Part shown: positions 1-5,247 of the stretch, one piece after another | Position numbering within the stretch: the stretch's first letter is position 1 | How the letters are laid out: each line of letters starts with the position of its first letter | Assembly (NCBI GenBank): GCA_016928495.1 | Contig: JAFGKQ010000201.1 | Location: forward strand, 1 to 5,732 | Length of the DNA: 5,732 nucleotides | Direction of reading: 5' to 3' | Source of the DNA: Candidatus Fermentibacterales bacterium | GTDB taxonomy: Bacteria; Fermentibacterota; Fermentibacteria; Fermentibacterales; JAFGKQ01 | Notes under the pieces: generated by a model | What the model was told of the DNA's origin: nothing | The model's database searches: none | The model's input: only the letters and a program-made list of their open reading frames with translations | Program-made: the position numbers and the translations under genes

Positions 1-981
1 AGGAGCGGCAGGCAGGGCGATCCGGGGATCAGCCGCTTCTATCTCTCTCTGGAAGACGATCTCTTCAGGCTCTTCGCCTCCGAGCGCCTGATAGACTTCC
101 TCAAGAAGAGCGGGCGGGAGGGAGAGACCATCGAGCACCCCATGCTGACGAAGGCGATCTCCAGGGCTCAGCAGAGGGTGGAGCAGTACAACTACGACAT
201 CAGGAAGCGCCTGCTGGAGTACGACGACGTCGTCAACAAGCAGCGGGAGGTGATCTACTCACGCAGGCTGGAGGCACTGACCGGCGAGGGATTGCACCAG
301 GACATCCTGGAGACCATCGAGGCGGTGGCAGACTATCAGATCAGGGAGTCCATCCCCGATGACTCGGAGGAGGAGGACTGGAACCTCTCCAGGGCGAGGG
401 TCCAGATTGCGGAGCTGTGCGGGGCGATGATCCCCCTGGATGGTCTGAGGGACAGCACTGACGAGGCTACGATCCTGAGGGGGATGATAGCGGAGCGCGT
501 GCTTGCCTTCTATGCCGAGAAAGAGCGCAGGATCGGACAGGACCTCCTGAGGGAGCTGGAGAAGTGGGCGGTTCTCAGGGCGATAGACGTGAAGTGGAGG
601 GATCACCTCTACGAGATGGACCACCTGCGCGCTGGCATCGGGCTCAGATCCTACGGGCAGAGGGATCCGCTGGTCGAGTACAAGAAGGAGGCCTTCTCGA
701 TGTTCGAGTCTCTCCTGGACGAGCTCGACAGGCTTTCCGTCCGGCAGGTGCTCTCCCTGTGGCCTCAGCCGTCTGCTCTCAAGCGAGCCGCGCAGCCTGT
801 AAGGGCGTACCAGCCCGCACTTGCGGGACCCGGGCGACCGGACCAGCCGCAGCCCGTCGCCGGCGAGGGGAGGGCTCCCTCGAAGCCGCAGCCGATGAAG
901 AGGGACGGACCAAGGGTCGGCCGGAACGACCCCTGTCCCTGCGGGAGCGGCAAGAAGTACAAGAAGTGCTGTGGAGCATAG
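1..981 (+). CDS. secA: Protein translocase ATPase SecA, C-terminal part (5' end outside window)
   Basis: SecA is the cytosolic motor ATPase that drives preproteins through SecYEG. Reading frame 1 is open from the first base, so the gene enters from the left; 326 residues are visible, about the last third of a typical 830-1000 residue SecA. Visible residues 1-20 include the [18 protein letters not shown] stretch of the second nucleotide-binding and wing region, followed by the conserved [17 protein letters not shown] segment of the long scaffold helix. Residues about 192-245 are the two-helix finger ([18 protein letters not shown], then [11 protein letters not shown]). A Pro/Ala/Arg-rich linker spans roughly 249-308. 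The protein ends with the SEC-C zinc motif [16 protein letters not shown], with Cys at visible residues 312, 314, 323 and 324; in known SecAs this tail binds SecB and phospholipid. No frameshift is seen. Stop is TAG at 979-981. Arg is mostly AGG. Confidence 0.98.
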   Translation, partial: RSGRQGDPGISRFYLSLEDDLFRLFASERLIDFLKKSGREGETIEHPMLTKAISRAQQRVEQYNYDIRKRLLEYDDVVNKQREVIYSRRLEALTGEGLHQDILETIEAVADYQIRESIPDDSEEEDWNLSRARVQIAELCGAMIPLDGLRDSTDEATILRGMIAERVLAFYAEKERRIGQDLLRELEKWAVLRAIDVKWRDHLYEMDHLRAGIGLRSYGQRDPLVEYKKEAFSMFESLLDELDRLSVRQVLSLWPQPSALKRAAQPVRAYQPALAGPGRPDQPQPVAGEGRAPSKPQPMKRDGPRVGRNDPCPCGSGKKYKKCCGA

Positions 982-1002
982 CGGGCCCACGGCTGGCCCG
1001 CT
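980..1002 (+). terminator. 8-bp perfect inverted repeat at the end of secA
   Basis: AGCGGGCC (980-987) is the exact reverse complement of GGCCCGCT (995-1002), with a 7-base loop CACGGCT. It begins inside the secA stop codon and ends 10 bases before the ribosome binding site of the next gene. No T-run follows, so it is not a textbook intrinsic terminator. It could partly terminate, stabilise the secA mRNA 3' end, or set the ratio of secA to the downstream genes. The pairing is seen directly; the role is inferred. Confidence 0.4.
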
Positions 1003-1012
1003 GCTGTCGAAG

Positions 1013-1019
1013 AAGGAGG
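1013..1019 (+). promoter_or_regulatory. Strong Shine-Dalgarno site of the YtxH-family gene
   Basis: AAGGAGG lies 7 bases before the ATG at 1027, an ideal match and spacing. It fixes that start. It is by far the strongest ribosome binding site in the window, suggesting that this small protein is made in quantity. Confidence 0.85.
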
Positions 1020-1026
1020 AAAGAGA

Positions 1027-1362
1027 ATGTCGGAGAAGGGCGGAGGGAGCGAGTTCTGGGCCTTCCTTGCCGGGTTGTTCATCGGTGGGGTTACCGTCGC
1101 GCTGATGTCGCCCAGGAGCGGTCCGGAGCTTCGTCGTGAGATACAGCAGGGCGCCGAGAGCATCAGGAACAAGGCGGATGAGCTGGTCTCGAGCGGAAGG
1201 TCCAGAGTGGACGAGCTGGTCAGAGAGGGCCGTGACAAGGCCGACCGGGTGCTCAGGGAGGGCAAGGCCACTGCCGAGAAGATGATAAAGGAAGGGAAGG
1301 CCCGTCTGGACGAGATCAAGGAGTCCGCCAGGAAGGAAGCGGAGGACGGGGAGCAGGACTGA
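1027..1362 (+). CDS. YtxH-domain membrane-anchored protein with 11-residue repeats
   Basis: A 111-residue protein of the YtxH family, small membrane-linked proteins of poorly defined function sometimes tied to stress. Residues 10-27 (FWAFLAGLFIGGVTVALM) form one Gly-rich membrane segment, followed at once by SPRSGPELR, the family signature (usually APxSGxELR). The remainder, residues 36 to 106, is a highly charged helix with no Pro. From residue 46 it is built of 11-residue units, and Gly falls at 57, 68, 79 and 90, exactly 11 apart. Such hendecads make long amphipathic helices or right-handed coiled coils, as in LEA and apolipoprotein-like proteins, so surface binding to the membrane is plausible. 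The start is set by an AAGGAGG site 7 bases upstream. The gene follows secA by 45 bp and ends 1 bp before the likely panE start, so it probably belongs to one transcript. The family call is firm; the function is unknown. Confidence 0.9.
   Translation: MSEKGGGSEFWAFLAGLFIGGVTVALMSPRSGPELRREIQQGAESIRNKADELVSSGRSRVDELVREGRDKADRVLREGKATAEKMIKEGKARLDEIKESARKEAEDGEQD
1195..1326 (+). repeat. Four 33-bp units coding 11-residue hendecad repeats
   Basis: Four successive units of 33 bp each start with a Gly codon (1195, 1228, 1261, 1294): GRSRVDELVRE, GRDKADRVLRE, GKATAEKMIKE and GKARLDEIKES. The preceding 11 residues (IRNKADELVSS) fit the same pattern without the Gly. Codons differ between units, so the repeat is kept at protein level rather than being a fresh DNA duplication. 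Confidence 0.85.
1348..1358 (+). promoter_or_regulatory. Possible ribosome binding site for a CTG start of panE
   Basis: GGGGAG (1348-1353) lies 10 bases, and AGGA (1355-1358) lies 5 bases, before the CTG at 1364. Both sit inside the last codons of the YtxH gene, whose TGA (1360-1362) ends one base before that CTG. This arrangement would suit translational coupling, where ribosomes that stop at the TGA restart next to it. Either element is a partial match, and purine-rich stretches are common here, so support is moderate. Confidence 0.4.
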
Positions 1363-1363
1363 T

Positions 1364-2272
1364 CTGGCTTCCCCAGGACAGGTCGTTCCCATCTGGGGCG
1401 ACGGCTCTCTGGGCAGAGGGCTGGCCGTTGCGCTGTCGAGGAGCTTCGAGCCCATCCTGATCGGCCCGCCGGAACGCGGCGAGCCGGGGGAGCTGGAGAT
1501 CCGCGCCAGCGGCTGGATAGAGGGGAGCGCCAGGGTTGCCCTGATGTCCGGCCCTGACAGGCTCGAGAAGCGTGCAGAGATCGGCCTGGTCTGCGTCAAG
1601 GCAACGGACCTGCCTCGCGTGTCCCGGGACGTTTCCCGGTGGTGCGACCGGGCGCTCGTCCTGACGAACGGCATGGGCCTCGAGGAGCTATGGGGCCCGG
1701 GATGGAGCGGGACCGTCGATCGTTGCGTGACTACTGCCGGCTTCCTGCTGTCTGAGGGAACCGTCACTGCCTGCGAAGGGCTCTTCTACCTGGACCGGCA
1801 GAGCCCCGGATTCGCGGTCCTCGAGCCGGCGCTCCCACCGGGGGCCGTCGTCCGGGTGCTTGACATCGAGCCGGTTCTCTGGGCCAAATGGCTGGTCAAC
1901 AGCACGATCAACCCGCTCGCAGCACTGGCCGGCTGCAGGAACGACAAGCTCTCGGGATCCCCTCTCGGGCCCATCGTCCGGGATGTTCTTCGCGAGCTGG
2001 AGGAAGTGGTCCCGCCAGGCCCGAGGTCCGAATCCTCGTACATCGCTCGGGGGATGCTCGACAGCCTCCTGTCCGCCTCGTCGAACCTGTGCTCCATGCT
2101 TCAGGATCTGCGGGCGGGAAGGACGACGGAGATAGATCAACTGACGGGCTACCGCCCCCCCGGCTCCGAAGGACGCGAGGCTCCGCTTGCCGAGGCTCTC
2201 ACGGAGCTGGTGCGGGCTGCTCAGCTTCGCGGGCTGCCGGCGGCCGCGGCGCATCCCGATCCAGTCGGATGA
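1364..2272 (+). CDS. panE: 2-dehydropantoate 2-reductase (ketopantoate reductase), start uncertain
   Basis: Reduces 2-dehydropantoate to pantoate with NADPH, the second step of pantothenate and CoA synthesis; cytosolic. With CTG 1364 as start it has 302 residues, close to the usual 300. The N-terminal Rossmann loop GDGSLG is at residues 12-17. VKA with Lys79 and NGMG with Asn102 match the substrate/cofactor loop motifs. The C-terminal helical domain carries WAKWLVNSTINPLAAL with Lys175, Asn179 and Asn183, then SMLQD with Ser244 and TEID with Glu256. As I recall, the Escherichia coli enzyme uses Asn98, Lys176, Ser244 and Glu256, so all key positions are kept and the numbering nearly coincides. 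This supports a start near 1364. No ATG, GTG or TTG lies in frame between the stop at 1286-1288 and the loop; ATG 1544 would remove the cofactor site. A one-base error or frameshift is the alternative. Function is firm; the start is not. Confidence 0.93.
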   Translation: MASPGQVVPIWGDGSLGRGLAVALSRSFEPILIGPPERGEPGELEIRASGWIEGSARVALMSGPDRLEKRAEIGLVCVKATDLPRVSRDVSRWCDRALVLTNGMGLEELWGPGWSGTVDRCVTTAGFLLSEGTVTACEGLFYLDRQSPGFAVLEPALPPGAVVRVLDIEPVLWAKWLVNSTINPLAALAGCRNDKLSGSPLGPIVRDVLRELEEVVPPGPRSESSYIARGMLDSLLSASSNLCSMLQDLRAGRTTEIDQLTGYRPPGSEGREAPLAEALTELVRAAQLRGLPAAAAHPDPVG

Positions 2273-2295
2273 CGATGAAAGCCGGTCGTGCGGGA

Positions 2296-2324
2296 CCCGT
2301 TCCCCGAGGCGGCGGGGTCACGGG
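2296..2324. terminator. GC-rich hairpin between convergent panE and TPR genes
   Basis: CCCGT (2296-2300) pairs with ACGGG (2320-2324) and CCCCG (2302-2306) with CGGGG (2313-2317). This gives ten pairs broken by a small T versus TC internal loop, closed by the loop AGGCGG. It sits in the 67-bp gap between two convergent genes, the expected place for a two-way transcription end. Neither strand shows a clear T-run after it, so it is a terminator-like hairpin rather than a canonical intrinsic terminator. Confidence 0.45.
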
Positions 2325-2339
2325 AGTGGGGCCAGCGGC

Positions 2340-2864
2340 CTAGAAGGGCTGTTCCTCCTCGTCCTCGTCGCCCATGTCCGTCTCCCTGCCCTGGATCTCC
2401 CACATGTGCTTGCCGGTGAGCTCCTGGAGAGCCTCGAGCACGTCTATCTGGCCCTGATCGACGTTCAGTGACTGGTTCAGCATCTCCTCCGCCTCCTCGT
2501 CCTGCCCCCTGACCGTGTATATCCTGGCCAGGGAGTTGTAGGCGAGAACCAGCTCCGGATCGATCTCCAGAGCCCTCTCGAAGGCGTCTATGGCGCGCTC
2601 GACCATTATCTCCTCGTCCATCTCGCGGCCCCAGATCTCGCGGATGGGCATCTCCTTCATGATCGCAAGCCCCCAGCAGAGGCCGAGGGCGAGAAACGCG
2701 TGGGGATTGTCCTCGTCGAGAGAGAGCGTCTCCTCGATGAGCGGGAGCGCTCTCGCAGGGGCGTGCTCCTCGATGTACTTCCTCGCCAGAGCGAGCTTCT
2801 TGTCAGGATTGGAAGGGTCCCGGGCAACTTCGTCGATGAGCTGCTCCCTGGTCGCCTGCTCCAT
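2340..2864 (-). CDS. Small TPR-repeat protein, function unknown
   Basis: A 174-residue soluble protein without a signal peptide. Residues about 20-53 (LALARKYIEEHAPARALPLIEETLSLDED) and 105-138 (LVLAYNSLARIYTVRGQDEEAEEMLNQSL) are clear TPR helix pairs. The middle unit, about 54-104, ends in AIDAFERALEIDPE but is split by some 18 extra residues (about 69-86, including MPIREIWGREMDEE). The C-terminus is acidic (GDEDEEEQPF). TPRs usually form protein-binding grooves, so a scaffold or chaperone-like role is inferred; no partner can be named. Start: ATG at 2864, with GGAGGTG (2880-2874 on the minus strand) 9 bases upstream. A GTG at 2876 is in frame but overlaps that ribosome binding site and is rejected. 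The gene is monocistronic here, converging with panE and diverging from recG. Confidence 0.85.
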   Translation of the reverse strand: MEQATREQLIDEVARDPSNPDKKLALARKYIEEHAPARALPLIEETLSLDEDNPHAFLALGLCWGLAIMKEMPIREIWGREMDEEIMVERAIDAFERALEIDPELVLAYNSLARIYTVRGQDEEAEEMLNQSLNVDQGQIDVLEALQELTGKHMWEIQGRETDMGDEDEEEQPF

Positions 2865-2894
2865 TCTGCTCGGCACCTCCAGCGTCTTGTGTTT

Positions 2895-2920
2895 TTGTCA
2901 GGCCCGCTAATATGTACAAT
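2895..2920 (+). promoter_or_regulatory. Possible weak promoter for recG
   Basis: TACAAT (2915-2920, five of six to the -10 consensus) lies on the plus strand, two bases from the -10 of the opposing promoter. The only good -35-like hexamer, TTGTCA (2895-2900), is 14 bases away instead of 17. Either this is a -10-driven weak promoter or the match is chance. A start near 2927 would give recG a leader of about 50 bases. Confidence 0.3.
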
Positions 2921-2935
2921 GATTCGTGTCGTCAA
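2907..2935 (-). promoter_or_regulatory. Sigma-70-type promoter of the minus-strand TPR gene
   Basis: On the minus strand, TTGACG (2935-2930, five of six to the -35 consensus) is followed after exactly 17 bases by TATTAG (2912-2907, four of six to the -10 consensus). Transcription would begin near 2900, leaving a leader of about 35 bases that contains the GGAGG ribosome binding site. The surroundings are visibly more AT-rich than the rest of the window. This is the best promoter match seen. Confidence 0.6.
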
Positions 2936-2975
2936 CCCCACTACGGCGTCGTGCCGGGATAGTACGCAGATATCG

Positions 2976-5045
2976 ATGACGATTGAGTTAGAGAGCTATC
3001 ACGTGAGGTACCTTAAGGGTGTGGGACCCGCCAGGGCCGAGGCTCTCTCCAGGCTGGGCATAGTCACCCTGGAAGACCTGCTCCTGCATGTGCCCCGCGA
3101 CTACCTGGACTGGAGCACTGTCACCCCGACCACCTCGCTCGCGCCGGGCTCCATGGCCACGGTCATCGGCGAGATCCGCCATGTCGAGAGGCCCTCGAGA
3201 GGCCGACGGGGGAAGAGGGTCCTCCGGGCGGTTCTGGACGATGGCAAGGGCACTGTCATCCTCACCTTCTTCAATGCCGGCTACCTCGGCAGCAAGCTCG
3301 CCCCGGGCGTCAGGGTCGTCGCGAGCGGCAGGGTAGAGCGCTTCGGCGCCGTTACCCTCACGCATCCCATGCTGGGCTTCCTGGACGACGATTCCTACGG
3401 CGTCTACCATTCGGGAGGCATCCTCCCGGTCTATCCCCTGACGGCGGGGATATCCCAGGGCATGCTCCGGAGGATCATGGTCTCCGCGCTCGAGCTCTGC
3501 ACGGGGAGCATCCGGGAGGTCATCCCCGTTGAAGGTCCCATGGCGAGGCGCGGCTTCGGCAGCAGGGAGGAGGTTCTGAGAGCCGTTCACGTCCCCTCCT
3601 CACTTGCCCGGGCTCGCGATGCCAGGGATGTGCTGGCGCTGGAGGAGCTGGTGCTCTACCAGGCTCTTCTCGCGGCGTCCAGGGCCAGAGTGGTGAGCGA
3701 ACCAGGTGTTGCTCACCGTGACGCGAGGAGACACCTTCCGGTCTTTCTCTCGTCCCTGCCCTATTCCCTGACCGATGCCCAGAGCCGGGCCCTCGACGAG
3801 ATCCTCGCCGACATGGAGTCACCCCGGCCGATGAGGAGACTCCTGCAGGGAGATGTCGGCTGCGGGAAGACGGTGGTCGCCGCCGCCGCCTGCTGGGTCT
3901 CCACCGCCCGCTCGGAACGGCAATCCGTGGTCCTGGCTCCGACCGAGGTGCTCGCGGAGCAGCACATGAGAACCCTGTCGGCCCTTCTCGAGCCTCTTGG
4001 CGTCCGTTGCGCGGGCCTGACATCGGGTACCGACAGGGCCAGCAGGAGAGAGCTGGCCGCGGCCATGCAGGCCGGAGAGCCGCTGGTTGCCGTAGGCACG
4101 CACGCCCTTCTGGAGCCCGATCTCTCGCCCTCCCGCCTCGGCCTGGCGGTGGTCGATGAGCAGCACAAGTTCGGCGTGAGACAGAGAGAGAACATGGTGT
4201 CCGGCATGAGCCCCAGGCCGGACATGCTCGTGATGTCGGCCACCCCTATCCCCAGGACGCTCGCGATGACGCTCTACGGCGATCTCGACATCTCGGTCAT
4301 CGACCGGATGCCTCCCGGGCGAGGGACCACCGATACCGTGGTCGTTCCTCCCTCGGCGGATCGCAGACCCATTCTCGGTCTGCTCCTGGAAAGGCTGGAA
4401 GCGGGGGAGCGGGCCTATGTCATCTACCCGCTGCGCGAGATGCCCGAGGAGGGGCAGGAGGATGCCCTGAGGGACGCCACGAGCGCCTGGGAGACCCTGA
4501 GGGCGGGTCCTCTCGGGCGCTTCGGGGTGGGGCTGCTGCACGGGGCCATGCCATCCAGGGAGAAGGAGCGCGTATCGCGCGACTTCAGGGAGGGAAGGCT
4601 CGGGGTCCTGGTCTCGACCGTGGTGGTGGAGGTCGGAATCGATGTCCCGGAGGCGACCGTGATGCTGGTTGCCAGCGCGGAGCGGTTCGGCCTGAGCCAG
4701 CTTCATCAGCTCAGGGGGCGGATAGGGCGTGGTGGAAGAAGGAGCCTGTTCGTGCTGCTTCCCGGAGAGGGCGCCGGGGAGCATGGGCTGGAGAGGGTGC
4801 GCATACTGGCCTCCACCAGCAACGGCTTCGAGATCGCCGAGCGGGACCTCGAGCTGCGCGGCCCCGGCGAGCTGTTCGGCACCAGGCAGCACGGCCTGCC
4901 TTCTTTCAGGGTCGCCGATCTCGCCTCCGATCAGAGGCTGGTAACCGAGGCCCGCGACCTGGTCAGGGGCAATCCATCCATGCTTCCCGAGCTGGAGCGT
5001 GATGCAAGACGCAGGTTCGAGGCCAAGCCGAGCCCTCCGGTGTGA
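2976..5045 (+). CDS. recG: ATP-dependent DNA helicase RecG
   Basis: RecG is the double-stranded DNA translocase that reverses stalled replication forks and processes branched recombination intermediates. The 689 residues match the family length (about 680-700). In order: a YLKGVGPARA segment near residue 12; the OB-fold wedge domain at about 55-150, ending in LTHPMLGFL; Walker A GDVGCGKT at 292-299 (Lys298); Walker B DEQHKFG from 394; SATPIPRT at 421-428; LLHGAM and VSTVVVEVGIDVP in the second helicase domain; QLRGRIGRG at 578-586; and the TRG translocation motif, DLELRGPGELFGTRQHG, ending near 640. Walker A has Cys where Ser is most usual. ATG 2976 was chosen because it leaves about ten residues before the conserved YLKGVG, as in relatives. 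ATG 2919 would add 19 residues, but it overlaps the putative -10. Neither has a clear Shine-Dalgarno site. Transcribed alone, divergent from the TPR gene. Confidence 0.97.
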   Translation: MTIELESYHVRYLKGVGPARAEALSRLGIVTLEDLLLHVPRDYLDWSTVTPTTSLAPGSMATVIGEIRHVERPSRGRRGKRVLRAVLDDGKGTVILTFFNAGYLGSKLAPGVRVVASGRVERFGAVTLTHPMLGFLDDDSYGVYHSGGILPVYPLTAGISQGMLRRIMVSALELCTGSIREVIPVEGPMARRGFGSREEVLRAVHVPSSLARARDARDVLALEELVLYQALLAASRARVVSEPGVAHRDARRHLPVFLSSLPYSLTDAQSRALDEILADMESPRPMRRLLQGDVGCGKTVVAAAACWVSTARSERQSVVLAPTEVLAEQHMRTLSALLEPLGVRCAGLTSGTDRASRRELAAAMQAGEPLVAVGTHALLEPDLSPSRLGLAVVDEQHKFGVRQRENMVSGMSPRPDMLVMSATPIPRTLAMTLYGDLDISVIDRMPPGRGTTDTVVVPPSADRRPILGLLLERLEAGERAYVIYPLREMPEEGQEDALRDATSAWETLRAGPLGRFGVGLLHGAMPSREKERVSRDFREGRLGVLVSTVVVEVGIDVPEATVMLVASAERFGLSQLHQLRGRIGRGGRRSLFVLLPGEGAGEHGLERVRILASTSNGFEIAERDLELRGPGELFGTRQHGLPSFRVADLASDQRLVTEARDLVRGNPSMLPELERDARRRFEAKPSPPV

Positions 5046-5136
5046 CGCGCGGTGTGTCGGACTGCACAGCCCTCTGCTGCTTGCCTGCCGAGAACGTGGA
5101 ACCAATATTCGAGCGATGAGCGAGGTCACCGGGACT

Positions 5137-5157
5137 GGACAAGGCCCGGACAAGGCC
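5137..5157 (+). repeat. Tandem direct repeat of GGACAAGGCC
   Basis: GGACAAGGCC occurs at 5137-5146 and again at 5148-5157, with one C between, an 11-bp period close to one DNA helical turn. It lies in the middle of the gene-free region ahead of the second TPR gene. It could be two half-sites for a DNA-binding protein on one face of the helix, a loop region of an RNA, or a chance slippage product. Confidence 0.7.
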
Positions 5158-5236
5158 GCAGAGTGATCAGGGACTGCTGAAGCAGGCAGCCTGCCGGGGG
5201 CCTGTGCGTTCGTGCGCCGGTCCGACTGCGTGCACT

Positions 5237-5242
5237 GGGGGG
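5237..5242 (+). promoter_or_regulatory. G-rich ribosome binding site of the right-edge TPR gene
   Basis: A run of six Gs ends 5 bases before ATG 5248 and can pair with the CCUCC of 16S rRNA through G-C and G-U pairs. It favours this ATG over an in-frame GTG at 5230, which has no such element. Confidence 0.5.
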
Positions 5243-5247
5243 TATCG

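Larger units (their letters stand above)
5046..5247 (+). other. 202-bp gene-free region with long-range inverted repeats; candidate leader or structured RNA
   Basis: No convincing reading frame was found here. Nested complementary segments are present: GTCGGACT (5056-5063) with GGTCCGAC (5219-5226, one G-T pair); GCACAGCCC (5064-5072) with GGG and CTGTGC (5198-5207, one bulged C); TTGCCTGC (5081-5088) with GCAGGCAG (5182-5189, one G-T pair). Inside lies GGTCAC (5124-5129) with GTGATC (5163-5168). Together these would make a rod-like RNA of about 170 nt, in outline like 6S RNA, but I see no diagnostic 6S sequence. A competing local hairpin GCAGG-CAG-CCTGC (5182-5194) is also possible. A weak promoter-like pair TTGCCT (5081-5086) and AATATT (5104-5109) is inside. 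The pairing is seen; an RNA role is unproven, since GC-rich DNA gives chance pairing. Confidence 0.25.

Noticed and set aside
259-1767. Long open frame (502 codons) on the minus strand
   Set aside because: It lies opposite secA, the YtxH gene and panE, which all have clear homology; the translation is low-complexity Pro/Arg/Ser/Leu-rich with no recognisable domain. Long antisense frames are normal in GC-rich coding DNA.
1544-2272. ATG 1544 as the panE start
   Set aside because: It would lose about 60 residues including the GDGSLG cofactor loop that is clearly encoded upstream in the same frame.
2269-2343. Short frame of 24 codons overlapping the panE stop (ATGA)
   Set aside because: It encodes a Gly/Pro/Arg-rich peptide without features and covers the terminator-like hairpin; the overlapping ATGA alone is weak evidence.
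2862-2876. GTG at 2876 as start of the minus-strand TPR gene
   Set aside because: It overlaps the GGAGG ribosome binding site, which is correctly spaced for ATG 2864 instead.
2700-2975. Upstream extension of the recG frame to an ATG at 2700
   Set aside because: It would overlap the minus-strand TPR gene and its promoter, and RecG proteins do not carry such an N-terminal extension; the first conserved residues appear only after 2976.
5046-5247. tRNA, RNase P RNA, tmRNA, SRP RNA or a known riboswitch in the gap after recG
   Set aside because: I checked by eye for the hallmark sequences of these families and found none; a 6S-like fold remains only a hypothesis.
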